A DNA stretch of 64,000 nt. Origin: VAZQ01 sp963702695. Lineage in GTDB: Bacteria > Pseudomonadota > Alphaproteobacteria > Rhizobiales > Xanthobacteraceae. The notes beneath the pieces were generated by a model. The model was not told the DNA's origin, did not search any database, and saw only the letters and a program-made list of their open reading frames with translations. Positions within the stretch are counted from its first letter, which is position 1. Each line of letters opens with the position of its first letter. Position numbers and translations under genes: made by a program. The stretch is from positions 186,001-250,000 of the forward strand of contig CAVPDS010000010.1 in the NCBI GenBank assembly GCA_963702695.1. The letters are read 5' to 3'. Of the stretch, positions 53,325-62,434 are shown one piece after another.

Positions 53325-54413
53325 ATGAAGTCTGCAACCTCATCTCGACATAACGCGATCACCATCGTTGCGACGCTGGTTTGGACGGTCGCACCGACGT
53401 TCGGTGTACCCGCGCGCGCCGACGATTACTTCAAAGGCAGGACCATCCGGCTGGTCGTGGGCACACCGCCCGGCGGCGGCTACGACGCCTACGGGAGGCT
53501 CGTGGGGCGCCACCTCTCCGACTTCATCCCAGGAAAGCCAACGGTGATCGTGTCGAACATGCCGGGCGCATCGGGGACCAAGGCTGCGGCCTATCTCTAT
53601 GCGATCGCGCCGAAGGACGGCACCGTCATCGCGACGTTCAACAAGTCGATGCCATTCTACCAAGCGCTCGCTCAGATCGGGATTAACTTCAAGACCGAGG
53701 AGATGGCCTGGATCGCCAGCCTGAGCCAGGCCGCGGACGTCGTCGCCGTCTGGCACAAGACCGGGGTGAAGAACATTGCCGACGCCAAGCGTCGCGAAGT
53801 CGTCATGGGAGCAGACTCGAACGGCGGCACGATGACGACGTATCCGATGCTGCTGAATACGATGCTCGGCACGAAGTTCCGCATCGTTACCGGCTATGCC
53901 GGCAGCAATGCCGTCAACCACGCGATCGAGCAGGGCGAGGTCGACGGCCGAGGCAGCACGCCGTGGGTGTCATGGAAAGCGATGCGGCCGGATTGGGTCA
54001 AGAATGGGGAAATCATTCCCCTCGTGCAGATCGGTCTCAAGCCGGAAGCCGACTTGCCTGGCGTGCCCTTGCTGACCGATCTCGCGGAGAACGATGAGCA
54101 GCGGCGGATGTTCCGGTTCGTCAGCGCGCCGGTCTCGATCGAGCGGCCCTTTGCCGGTCCGCCAGGCATGGCGCAAGAGCCGCTTGAAATCCTGCGGCGC
54201 GCGTTCGACCAGATGGTGAAGGACGACGCGTTCCTGGCTGACGCCGCGCGTCAGGCGATGGACATCGATCCGCGCAGTGGCGAGGACGTCGCCCGGATTG
54301 TTGCCGAGATCGTGTCGACGCCGCCGGGGATCGTGCAGAAAGTCAAGGAGATCACCTCGAAGGACGCCGATGGCAAAAGCGTCGGTTCACCGGTCAAGCG
54401 AGAAGATCCCTGA
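53325..54413 (+). CDS. Bug/TctC-like periplasmic receptor
   Basis: 362 residues: signal (FGVPARADD), YFKGRTIRLVVGTPPGGGYDAYGRLVGRHLSDFIPG, KPTVIVSNMPGASGTKAAAYLYA and APKDGTVIATFNKS. Start uncertain: ATG 53325 lacks a close ribosome site, while AGGAGG at 53301-53306 lies between it and an ATG at 53292. It is followed after one base by the bicupin ATG at 54415, so the two are coupled. Confidence 0.86.
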   Translation: MKSATSSRHNAITIVATLVWTVAPTFGVPARADDYFKGRTIRLVVGTPPGGGYDAYGRLVGRHLSDFIPGKPTVIVSNMPGASGTKAAAYLYAIAPKDGTVIATFNKSMPFYQALAQIGINFKTEEMAWIASLSQAADVVAVWHKTGVKNIADAKRREVVMGADSNGGTMTTYPMLLNTMLGTKFRIVTGYAGSNAVNHAIEQGEVDGRGSTPWVSWKAMRPDWVKNGEIIPLVQIGLKPEADLPGVPLLTDLAENDEQRRMFRFVSAPVSIERPFAGPPGMAQEPLEILRRAFDQMVKDDAFLADAARQAMDIDPRSGEDVARIVAEIVSTPPGIVQKVKEITSKDADGKSVGSPVKREDP

Positions 54414-54414
54414 C

Positions 54415-55524
54415 ATGGAAACCGCGGTGGGCGCCAAGCCCGACTTACGTTATTTGATCGATTCCTATCTGGTCTGGGCGGCGCGCCAGGACATTCCGAT
54501 CGTCGAAGGTGTCGCCGTCGATCTTCATCATGTGGAGACCACGTCGTGGCCGCGCGTCGGCGTCGGTTGCCGTGGCGCGTTCGTGCATTTGCGCGGGCGC
54601 GGCGATTTCGTGGCCCTGCAGGTGATCGACATTCCGCCTGATCGCTCGACGGACCGGCTCCGCCACCTCTTCGACGAGGTCTGGTACGTTCTCGCCGGCC
54701 ATGGCCGCGTGGTGATCGAAGGGGACAAGACCTATGAATTCGACTGTGGAGCGCGGGCGCTGTTTTCGCCGCCTCTCAATGCACCGTACCGTCTGACCAA
54801 CACCTCGGCTTCGGAGCGCATGCGGCTCGTCTGCGCGAGCAACCTGCCGTTCCTGATGAACGTGTTCCGCAACGAGAGTTTCCTGTTCGACAATCCGATG
54901 GCGTTTCCGCAGCGCGTCGCGCGCGACGGCTATTTCTCGGGCGAGCGCGATGTGCTCCCGGCGGATCACGGGCGCCAATTCTGGGATACCAGCGTGATCC
55001 CCGACCTCGTCGCGCTGCCGTTGCCGGAATGGCGAGCACGCGGCGGCGGGAGCCGCAATGTCGAGATCGGCCTTTCCGGCAGTTCGATGCACGTTCATCT
55101 CTCCCAGATTCCCGCGGGCACCTACAACAAGGGCCGGGTGGCGGCGGGTCCGCATGTCTTTCCGCTGGCGGGCTCGGGCTACACGCTGGTGTGGAAGGAC
55201 GGCGATGCCGAGTTCGAGCGGCACGACTGGCGGCCTGGGCTTGTGTTTGTCGCGCCGGATGACCGCTACCATCAGCACTTCAACACCGGAACGCAGCCCT
55301 CCCGTCACTTTGCGGTCTCGTTCGGCAATCATCGCTATCCGGTGCTGGCGCGGCTCGCGAAGCGCGCCGAAGCGCCGGTGACGGCGGTCAAGGATGGCGG
55401 CCCCCAGGTCGATTTCGAGGATCAGGATCCGCGCATCCATGCGCTGTGGTCGAGCGAGCTCGCCAAAAACGGGACCGCCTCCCGCATGGAGACTTGGCTC
55501 GGGGAGGGAAAGTCAACACGATGA
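54415..55524 (+). CDS. Bicupin protein (DQDPRIH family), copy 3
   Basis: 369 residues. Cupin 1: RLRHLFDEVWYVLAGHGRVVIEGD and FDCGARALFSPPLNAPYRL. Cupin 2: GTYNKGRVAAGPHVFPLAGSGYTLVWKDG and VAPDDRYHQHFN. Here the HRH of copies 2 and 4 is replaced by RVAAGPH. C-terminus FEDQDPRIHALWSSELAKNG. The most divergent of the four. The stop overlaps the ATG of copy 4 (ATGA), so the two could form a heteromer. Confidence 0.83.
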   Translation: METAVGAKPDLRYLIDSYLVWAARQDIPIVEGVAVDLHHVETTSWPRVGVGCRGAFVHLRGRGDFVALQVIDIPPDRSTDRLRHLFDEVWYVLAGHGRVVIEGDKTYEFDCGARALFSPPLNAPYRLTNTSASERMRLVCASNLPFLMNVFRNESFLFDNPMAFPQRVARDGYFSGERDVLPADHGRQFWDTSVIPDLVALPLPEWRARGGGSRNVEIGLSGSSMHVHLSQIPAGTYNKGRVAAGPHVFPLAGSGYTLVWKDGDAEFERHDWRPGLVFVAPDDRYHQHFNTGTQPSRHFAVSFGNHRYPVLARLAKRAEAPVTAVKDGGPQVDFEDQDPRIHALWSSELAKNGTASRMETWLGEGKSTR

Positions 55525-56633
55525 AAGCCGCGTCGCAACTGCTGCGCGATCCATACCTCGAATGGAGCCGCCGCGAAGGCATTCCGATCCACGAAGACTT
55601 TGGTGTCGATCTGCTCGCTGCCGAAACCGCGCCGTGGCCGCGGCTGGGCGATCGCTGCGGCGGCGCGTTCATCCATCTCAAAGGTCGTGGCGACTGGATG
55701 ACGGTTTTTCTGCTGGAAATCCCGCCGGGCCACGCCTCGTCGCCGCAGCAGCATCTGTTCGACGAGATGTTCTACGTGCTGTCCGGCACCGGCAGCGTCG
55801 TCGTCGAGATGCCTGGCGGCGGCAAGCACGCGTTCGAATGGGGACCGCGCAGTCTGTTCGCACCGCCGCTCAATTCCCGCTATCGCATCTTCAATGCATC
55901 AGGGCGCGAGCCGGTGCGGCTCGCCTGCTCCAACGACCTGCGCATCCTGATGAACATCTTCCACACTGACGCGCTGTTCTTCGACAACCCGTTTCCATTT
56001 CCTGAGCGCGAAGGTCTGCCGGGTTTCTACAGCGGCGAGGGCGAGATGACTTCGATCCGCCCTGGCCGCAATCTGTGGGAGACGAATTTCGTTCCGGATA
56101 TTGGGGCGTTCGAACTGAAACCATGGGAGGCGCGTGGCGCCGGCTCCTCCAACATCCAGTTTCTCCTCAGCGAAGGGTCGATCGGGGCGCACGTCTCCGA
56201 AATGCCGGTCGGCACCTACAAGAAGGGCCACCGTCACGGACCGGGCCTGCACATCTTCTTCATTCATGGCTCGGGCTACACGCTGCTCTGGTACGAGGGC
56301 GACCGCGATTTCCAGCGTGTCGATTGGCGCCACGGCATGTGTTTCGCGCCGCCAGACGGGATGTTCCACCAGCACTTCGACACCAGCGCACGCCCGGCGC
56401 GCTACATGGCGGTTGGCTTCGGCTCCAAGCGCTATCCGGTCGTGTGGGAGCGGCGCGTCGGCTCGGAGGGCCGCCGCACCGATGTGAGCATCAAGGAAGG
56501 CGGTGCGCAGATCGAGTATCATGACCAGGACCCCCGCATCCACCCGCTGTGGCTTTCGGAGATCAGAAAGCACGGCGTGGCCTCGCAGATGGGGAAGTTC
56601 TTCGACGAGACGCAAATGGCGCCGGCGGAGTGA
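55521..56633 (+). CDS. Bicupin protein (DQDPRIH family), copy 4
   Basis: 370 residues. Cupin 1: SSPQQHLFDEMFYVLSGTGSVVVE and FEWGPRSLFAPPLNSRYRIFN. Cupin 2: GTYKKGHRHGPGLHIFFIHGSGYTLLWYEG with full H-x-H and APPDGMFHQHFD. C-terminus YHDQDPRIHPLWLSEIRKHG then QMGKFFDE. Last gene of the UbiD operon. It is closest to copy 2 on the other side of the divergent promoter region. Confidence 0.85.
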   Translation: MKAASQLLRDPYLEWSRREGIPIHEDFGVDLLAAETAPWPRLGDRCGGAFIHLKGRGDWMTVFLLEIPPGHASSPQQHLFDEMFYVLSGTGSVVVEMPGGGKHAFEWGPRSLFAPPLNSRYRIFNASGREPVRLACSNDLRILMNIFHTDALFFDNPFPFPEREGLPGFYSGEGEMTSIRPGRNLWETNFVPDIGAFELKPWEARGAGSSNIQFLLSEGSIGAHVSEMPVGTYKKGHRHGPGLHIFFIHGSGYTLLWYEGDRDFQRVDWRHGMCFAPPDGMFHQHFDTSARPARYMAVGFGSKRYPVVWERRVGSEGRRTDVSIKEGGAQIEYHDQDPRIHPLWLSEIRKHGVASQMGKFFDETQMAPAE

Positions 56634-57436
56634 AGATATTCAAGTGAAGATATTCAGGCGGCCCATTGTGTGTCGGCGTGGCCGCAATCTCCGCTCATTC
56701 CCGCGTAAGCGGGAAACCAGAGCAACAGGTACAAACGGCGGACCTTGTGCCCCTGGGTCCCCGCTTTCGCGGGGACGAACGGAATGTCGAATGTGAATCG
56801 GCTTAGTTGAGACCTGACTTAGCCAACGCTGCGCCGCCCCTATTGGTTGTCCGGCGCGGGGTACGCCGTCGTCAAACTTCGCCTCGCCGTCGAACTAAAA
56901 GTCCGAGGGCGCGCGGAACGCCGGGGCGCCGAGCACCCCGTGATCCTGTGCACGAAGATAAGTTCGAGTGCACAGGCAGTCTTAATCACGGAAAGTGCCG
57001 GTTCCCCGGCGTTCCGCGCGCGGTGTTTGTAGGCTTGCTCCGCGCGACCCCCGGTGGCTGACGTTTCGGATGCCGTCGGTTCGTGCCTCGCGGCCGACCG
57101 GCATCTATCCACCGCTGAAGGAGTTGACCGCAGCGCCCGCGCATGGCGGAGCGAACGCCGCGGTGCGCCAATCCCGTGACGCGCTGTGGCGCGCCGGGAC
57201 CGCGCGGCTTGGGCCGCCGTCACGCGGGGTGCGAGCCCCGCATCACGGCCACCGCGCCAACCGTCGCGGGTGTCCCCGCGCCGATCCCGAAGTGGACGCG
57301 CCGCATCTCCAGCGCGCCGCTCCGGCCGTCCCCGCCCTTTGAACGCCTTCGAAGCGCGCCCTCGGTCGGGACGAGGTATGGAGAATATAATCCTATGACC
57401 GAGTTTTGTCAAGATGAACCGTGGCGGCGATTGAGC
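56634..57436. other. About 800-base non-coding interval with hairpins
   Basis: Two strong hairpins occur: TTCCCGCG-TAAGCGGGAA at 56698-56715 and GTCCCCGCTTTCGCGGGGAC at 56756-56775, about 60 bases apart, forming a paired palindromic element after the bicupin operon. GTGAAGATATTCA is directly repeated at 56631-56657. 56820-57380 is very GC-rich with overlapping frames on both strands and no ribosome sites; I see no real gene in it. Confidence 0.5.
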
Positions 57437-57440
57437 GGGA

Positions 57441-57852
57441 CCGTAGCCCGCATGAGCGAAGCGACATGCGGGTTGGCTTCAAAACGGCTGAGGCTTCAAA
57501 ACGGCTCAGCCCCGGATATCGCTTCGCTCATCCGGGCTACAGCCGGTCCGGGCTACTCGCTCGCTAGGAAATAATTGCGGTGAACCGCGGCGGCGACCGT
57601 AGCCCGCATGAGCGCAGCGACATGCGGGTTGGCTCCAAAACAGGTTCAGGCTTCAAAACAGGCTCAGCCCCGGATATCGCTTCGCTCATCCGGGCTACAG
57701 CCGGTCCGGGCTACTTGCTAGGAAGTAATTGCGGTGAACCGCGCCAACGACCGTAGCCCGCATGAGCGCAGCGATATGCGGGTTGGCTTCAAAACAAGCT
57801 CAGACTTCAAAACGGGCTCAGCCCCGGATATCGCTTCGCTCATCCGGGCTAC
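57441..57852. repeat. Three tandem copies of a two-hairpin palindromic repeat (BIME-like)
   Basis: Copies at about 57441-57543, 57597-57700 and 57757-57852, period about 155 bases. Each has hairpin one CCCGCATG...CATGCGGG (8-bp stem) and hairpin two CCCGGAT...ATCCGGG (7-bp stem), about 45-50 bases apart with CAAAACNGGCTCAG spacer repeats. Two further copies lie at 60252-60350 and 62714-62812. This is the interspersed rhizobial palindromic repeat type. Confidence 0.85.
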
Positions 57853-57983
57853 CTTCTACTTTCTATCCGTTGCGGGTTACGCCTTCGGCTGACCCGTCCT
57901 ACCGAACCTGCACGATACCTCCTTCAAAGGCGCGCGCGGATGTGATGGAGTAGGCGTGGCAAGTGGGAAATGGGAGATTCCGG

Positions 57984-58322
57984 ATGTGCATGAGCCTGAT
58001 GTTGAAGATGTTCGGAGCGTCGCTGTTCTTCCAGGGCTGCATGAATGCGGAGCCGGTCTCTTTGCCGGGACCCGCCGCGGCGCCGGCGCCAGCCGTGACG
58101 TCGGAGGATTGGGCTCCCCTGGTCGCCAAGGGCGATGCCGAGGAGGACGGGAGCATCACGTACCTGTTCCGCGATCCCACCGGCCGGGTCCGGCCTGCGG
58201 TGGCCACGTGTATTGACGCGATACCGAATGAGCGCGAAGGCAATGTCAGGATCGTACAGACCAAACTCAAAACTCTGACGATCTATTCCGTCGCCTGCGC
58301 CGAGCCGCCGAAGGTGATGTGA
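57984..58322 (+). CDS. Small predicted lipoprotein of unknown function
   Basis: 112 residues. MCMSLMLKMFGASLFFQGCM has a possible lipobox FQGC, giving a lipid-anchored Cys19. A Pro/Ala-rich linker (PGPAAAPAPAVTS) leads to a small domain of about 70 residues with two Cys (VATCIDAI and SVACAEPP), possibly a disulfide. GGGAG seven bases before ATG 57984 decides this start over 57963. Family not recognised. Confidence 0.65.
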   Translation: MCMSLMLKMFGASLFFQGCMNAEPVSLPGPAAAPAPAVTSEDWAPLVAKGDAEEDGSITYLFRDPTGRVRPAVATCIDAIPNEREGNVRIVQTKLKTLTIYSVACAEPPKVM

Positions 58323-58329
58323 GGTTGTC

Positions 58330-58457
58330 GGATGGGTAGAGCGCAGCGAAACCCATCATCTTCCTGCGCAACGCGGGCGGCGGCCGTTTCACTTCGGTCA
58401 AGCCAATGTGTACAAGTTTCGACGCTGTATGATGGGTTTCGCTGCGCTTTGCCCATC
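58330..58457. repeat. Inverted repeat pair GATGGGT...CCCATC
   Basis: GATGGGTAGAGCGCAGCGAA with CCCATCAT after it (58330-58358) is mirrored by ATGATGGGTTTCGCTGCGCT with TTGCCCATC after it (58429-58457). The arms are about 28 bp with a few mismatches, around a 70-base loop. This is another interspersed palindromic repeat type, between two small genes. Confidence 0.7.
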
Positions 58458-58483
58458 TTACGGCTGTACAAGAAGGTCGACGC

Positions 58484-58732
58484 ATGAACGACGCTCCTCC
58501 AGACCGCCTGTCCAACGATCCCCGCAGCCCCTATTACGACGAGGAAGTGCTCGCGCGCGACGTGGGCATCCGCTTCAAGGGGGTCGAGAAGCACAATGTG
58601 GAAGAGTATTGCGTGAGCGAAGGATGGATTCGCGTCGCGGCCGGCAACGCCAAGGATCGCTACGGAAATCCGCTCTCGATCAAGCTCACCGGCCCCGTCG
58701 AACCCTACTTCCGCGGCAAGGAGCAGGCGTAG
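58484..58732 (+). CDS. DUF3297 family protein
   Basis: 82 residues. DRLSNDPRSPYYDEEVLARDVGIRFKGVEKHNVEEYCVSEGWIRV and AKDRYGNPLSIKLTGPVEPYF match the small DUF3297 proteins widespread in Proteobacteria. No function has been established for them. It is a standalone gene between palindromic repeats. Confidence 0.88.
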   Translation: MNDAPPDRLSNDPRSPYYDEEVLARDVGIRFKGVEKHNVEEYCVSEGWIRVAAGNAKDRYGNPLSIKLTGPVEPYFRGKEQA

Positions 58733-58745
58733 GTCGCGGCGCACG

Positions 58746-58837
58746 CAGGGTGGGCCAAGCGAAGCGTGCCGACCGTTTCTTGGTCATCCGCGAACATACG
58801 TTGGTACGGCGCTGCGCGCCTTTGCCCACCCTGCGGC
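58746..58837. repeat. Inverted repeat CAGGGTGGGC...GCCCACCCTG
   Basis: The arms GCAGGGTGGGCCAAGCGAAG and CGCGCCTTTGCCCACCCTGC flank about 50 bases containing TTGGTCATCCGCGAACATACG. A second copy of the same element is at 63651-63740, with TGGTCATCCGCGATACGTATG. It is an interspersed palindromic repeat. Confidence 0.75.
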
Positions 58838-58988
58838 TATTGTCCTTTATCTCCGGCGCGTCCATTATGGCCGTGCACCGGCGCCATCGGCAGGCACGAT
58901 TTCAATCCGAAAAATCGACTTTGCTTTGTGTCGCCGGTCCGGCGGCTCGCGAAGCCGCCTTGTCGTCAGCATTCCAGAGGGAATACCC

Positions 58989-59972
58989 ATGAAATTTCCC
59001 CGCCGACAATTTCTGCATCTCGCAGCGGGTGCCGCCGTGCTGCCAGCGGTCTCGCGCGTCGCCAGCGCGCAAGCTTATCCGGCACGGCCGGTGCGCATCA
59101 TCGTTCCGGTCGCCCCCGGCGGTGCGCTCGACATCCTCGCGCGCCTGATCGGCCAATGGCTCTCGGAGCGGCTCGGACAGTCCTTCGTCATCGAGAACCG
59201 GCCGGGCGCGGGCACCAATATCGGCGTCGAGGCGGTCGTGCGCGCACCCGCCGATGGCTATACGCTTCTGCTGATCCCCGCCTCGGTGACCGCCAACGCG
59301 ACGCTGTACGAGCACCTCAACTTCAATTTCATCCGCGATATCGTTCCGATCGCGATGATCAGCCAGCTACCGCTTGTCATGGAGGTGAATATATCGTCTC
59401 CGGCCAAGACGGTTCCCGAGTTCATCGCCTATGCCAAGGCCAATCCGGGCAAGATTAGCATGGCGTCGGGCGGCAGCGGCAGCACGTCCCATGTCGGGGG
59501 CGAGTTGTTCAAGATATTGACCGGCATCGACATGCTCCATGTGCCTTATCGCGGCGGCGCGCCCGCGCTCACCGACCTGCTCGGCGGGCAGGTGCAGGTG
59601 TATTTCAGCCCTCTGCCCGAATCGATCGAGACCATCAGGGCCGGCAAGGTGCGCGCGCTGGCGGTGACCACCGCGGTGCGCGCGGAGGCACTGCCGGATG
59701 TGCCGACCGTGGGCGAGTCCATCCCAGGCTTCGAGGCCAGTACGTGGCAAGGCATCGGCGCGCCCAAAAACACCCCTGCCGAAATCGTCAACCGGTTGAA
59801 CAAGGAAATAAACGCCGCGCTCGCCGACCCCAAGATCAAGGAGCGGCTCGCAGAGCTTGGCAGCATGCCGACGCCGATGTCGCCTGCCGACTTTGAGAAG
59901 CTGATCGTCACGGAAACCGAGAAGTGGGGCAAGGTGATCCGCGAAGCCAACATCAAGCTGCAGGGACCATGA
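58989..59972 (+). CDS. Bug/TctC family substrate-binding protein
   Basis: 327 residues. The Tat signal MKFPRRQFLHLAAGAAVLPA is unusual among the receptors here, which mostly use Sec signals. Then YPARPVRIIVPVAPGGALDILARLIGQWL, IENRPGAGTNIGVEAVV, ADGYTLLLIPASVTANATLY and HVPYRGGAPALTDLLGGQVQVYF. Its last 131 codons, plus about 400 bases downstream, are duplicated at 62043-62829. ATG 58989 was chosen; the frame is open from 58926. Confidence 0.9.
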   Translation: MKFPRRQFLHLAAGAAVLPAVSRVASAQAYPARPVRIIVPVAPGGALDILARLIGQWLSERLGQSFVIENRPGAGTNIGVEAVVRAPADGYTLLLIPASVTANATLYEHLNFNFIRDIVPIAMISQLPLVMEVNISSPAKTVPEFIAYAKANPGKISMASGGSGSTSHVGGELFKILTGIDMLHVPYRGGAPALTDLLGGQVQVYFSPLPESIETIRAGKVRALAVTTAVRAEALPDVPTVGESIPGFEASTWQGIGAPKNTPAEIVNRLNKEINAALADPKIKERLAELGSMPTPMSPADFEKLIVTETEKWGKVIREANIKLQGP

Positions 59973-60367
59973 TCGGCGACTGGCCGACATTCCATCGCTC
60001 CCGATGCGCGCATCCGGCGCGTCCGCAATCCGCTTCGCGCATGCGGAGCGTGCTGGGCTCCTTAGAGCGAATTCCGCTCGTCGGCGCGGAGGCGGGGACC
60101 CAGGGGCCACACAATAAGCGCCCGTGCTTGGGCAAAGGCTGGACCCCCGCATCCGCGGGGGTGAGCGGAGTTGAGGAATCTCCGATTCTAACTGACCGGA
60201 ACTCGCTCTAGACTAGGAAGTAATATAATTGCGGTGAACCGCGCCGGCGACCGTAGCCCGCATGAGCGCAGCGACATGCGGGTTGCCAAAACAGGCTCAG
60301 ACTTCAAAACAGGCTCAGCCCCGGATATCGCTTCGCTCATCCGGGCTACAGCCGATCCGGGCTACTC
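59581..60367 (+). repeat. 787-bp direct repeat, copy A
   Basis: Aligned without gaps to 62043-62829 (offset 2462), with about ten substitutions seen by eye (near 99% identity). It covers the 3' part of the Bug gene, a CCCCCGCATCCGCGGGGG hairpin and one two-hairpin palindromic repeat. No coding frame is supported in 59973-60665. Confidence 0.93.
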
Positions 60368-60665
60368 GCTCGATCCGGGCTACTCGCTCGCTATTGTGCT
60401 GTGGGGGTCGGGCTTGCCCCGCCGGGCCCCGTGGTGCGCTGCCTTTCGGCCCCACCCGTGGTAGTACGCCTAAAACCCGGTACCTTGATCATATAACAGC
60501 AGCACACATGCTGCAAACAGCAATCCGCAGTCATGCTTACCAGCGATCGTCATCGGGCACGTTGGACTTTGTTGACAGTGCTAACCACTAAGGGGGGACG
60601 TTGCGGCTGCCGGGATCCGCGCTGCCACGCCGTGGGGGACATCAAGCTCCGACATTGAAAATGCG

Positions 60666-61946
60666 GTGAAAGGCCACTACCTTCACGCGCATCTTGTGGG
60701 TTACTCACGCAGACAAGCCGTAATGTTTCGAAGCGAAGCCAATCGTCTGTACTTCATCAACAACTCGCTCGATGACGTGTTTCCCGTCACGGCGGCGCTG
60801 CACAATCTTGTCCATAAGCAAGGGTATCAGGATTTAGTTTTGGACTTTGCACAAAGCACATTCCTAGACCCGAAATTTATGTTGCCCCTGGTCACAGCGG
60901 CTCGTTCTTACCGCGGTGAAAACGTGGACTTCGAATTGATTGTTCCAAGTGACGACAAATCGGCAAAACTCCTCGCGAACACGAACTGGGCGCATCTCAT
61001 TGTGCCAGAGAAGTTTGATGCCAGGGACGACCGGAACAGAAACCACCTCTCCGCGATCCAATATATCAATGCCGATGAACAGTTTTCTGCGGTTGACCGA
61101 AGCATGGAGGTCATCATGCAGAGCATCGGGGGATTGGACCGGGCCCGTTTGAAGGCGCTCGAATGGTCGCTCAATGAAATAACCGACAATGTGCTCAATC
61201 ATTCAGAGTTGTCAGTCGGCGGTATTGTGCAGGTAGTTCACTTCGCAAAGCGGCAGCTTGTCGAGTTCTATGTTTGCGATGCCGGGATCGGTATCCCTCG
61301 GAGTCTACGGCAAGGCAGGCCCGAAATAACTGACGATGTGCGAGCGGTCCGCGCTGCCATCGAAGAGGGTGTCACTCGCAACAAGGCGACCAATCAGGGA
61401 AATGGTCTCTTCGGCACGTTCAAGTGCTGCGAGGTCAGTGGCGGACAGTTCGACGCCATCTCGGGAAGCGTCCTACTGCGGCATCGCGACGGTAAACTGC
61501 ACGTGAGCCGAAAAAATGTGCCGTTGAAGGGTACGTTTGTCCGAGCATCAATAAATTACAGCTTTGAACAACTGCTGGAAAAGGCACTGGTGTTCAAGGG
61601 AAAGGCCCATGATCCGGGTGGGGATTACGTAGAGCGCATTTATCAAAAATCAGGCGACGTTCTTGAGTTCAAGGTTTCCAGCGAGCTTGAGGCATTTGGG
61701 ACGAGAGAGGCTGGACGGATCGCTAGAACCAAGATCGAGAACCTGATGGATAAGGGGAAGGCGTCCATCATGTTCGATTTTTCGGGCCTGCACCTAATTT
61801 CGAGCAGCTTTGCGGACGAGGTGTTCGGGAAGCTATTTGTCACGTTAGGCCCAATCGGATTTGGCCAGCTCTGCCAGTTCTCGAATGTCGATCCCACGGT
61901 CCAGACGCTAATCAATCGCGCAATCACCCAACGGATCAAGCAATGA
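60666..61946 (+). CDS. STAS-like / HATPase / DUF4325 three-domain protein
   Basis: 426 residues. Residues 1-125 are STAS-like (YFINNSLDDVFPVTAALHNL, DLVLDFAQSTFLDPKFMLPL). Residues about 140-300 are a GHKL-type ATPase: N-box LEWSLNEITDNVLNHS, G1 box VCDAGIGIP, G2 box NQGNGLFGTFK. Residues about 335-420 fit the STAS-like DUF4325 domain (IENLMDKGKASIMFDFSGLH, SFADEVFGKLF). This would be an anti-sigma-type kinase fused to antagonist-like domains. The GTG start lacks a clear ribosome site; ATG 60723 is an alternative. GC is visibly lower than the neighbours. Confidence 0.8.
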   Translation: MKGHYLHAHLVGYSRRQAVMFRSEANRLYFINNSLDDVFPVTAALHNLVHKQGYQDLVLDFAQSTFLDPKFMLPLVTAARSYRGENVDFELIVPSDDKSAKLLANTNWAHLIVPEKFDARDDRNRNHLSAIQYINADEQFSAVDRSMEVIMQSIGGLDRARLKALEWSLNEITDNVLNHSELSVGGIVQVVHFAKRQLVEFYVCDAGIGIPRSLRQGRPEITDDVRAVRAAIEEGVTRNKATNQGNGLFGTFKCCEVSGGQFDAISGSVLLRHRDGKLHVSRKNVPLKGTFVRASINYSFEQLLEKALVFKGKAHDPGGDYVERIYQKSGDVLEFKVSSELEAFGTREAGRIARTKIENLMDKGKASIMFDFSGLHLISSSFADEVFGKLFVTLGPIGFGQLCQFSNVDPTVQTLINRAITQRIKQ

Positions 61947-62042
61947 CTGGCTCCGGCAAATCGCCCATGTTCAACCTACGCACGTCGCCGTTCTGATCCA
62001 AGCCGATGAGAAACCTAAAAAATCGCCAAAACTACGATCTCT

Positions 62043-62434
62043 TCGGCGGACAGGTGCAGGTGTATTTCAGCCCTCTGCCCGAATCGATCGAGACCATCAG
62101 GGCCGGCAAGGTGCGCGCGCTGGCGGTGACCACCGCGGTGCGCGCGGAGGCACTGCCGGATGTGCCGACCGTGGGCAAGTCCATCCCAGGCTTCGAGGCC
62201 AGTACGTGGCAAGGCATCGGCGCGCCCAAAAACACCCCTGCCGAAATCGTCAACCGGTTGAACAAGGAAATAAACGCCGCGCTCGCCGACCCCAAGATCA
62301 AGGAGCGGCTCGCAGAGCTTGGCAGCATGCCGACGCCGATGTCGCCTGCCGACTTTGAGAAGCTGATCGTCACGGAAACCGAGAAGTGGGGCAAGGTGAT
62401 CCGCGAAGCCAACATCAAGCTGCAGGGACCATGA
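62043..62434 (+). pseudogene. Truncated 3' copy of the Bug gene
   Basis: Encodes the C-terminal 130 residues of the receptor at 58989-59972 (QVQVYFSPLPESIETIRAGK to VIREANIKLQGP) with one Glu-to-Lys change in DVPTVGKSIPGFE. The frame is open from an ATG at 62006, giving a hybrid start MRNLKNRQNYDLFGGQ without a signal peptide. It therefore cannot be a working receptor. Confidence 0.9.

Noticed and set aside
56847..57574. Several 60-190-codon frames on both strands
   Set aside because: Very GC-rich repetitive DNA with mutually overlapping frames and no start signals.
57441..57852. Regularly spaced repeats resembling a CRISPR array
   Set aside because: The units are over 100 bases, are made of two palindromes, have no unique 30-40-base spacers, recur elsewhere and have no cas genes nearby.
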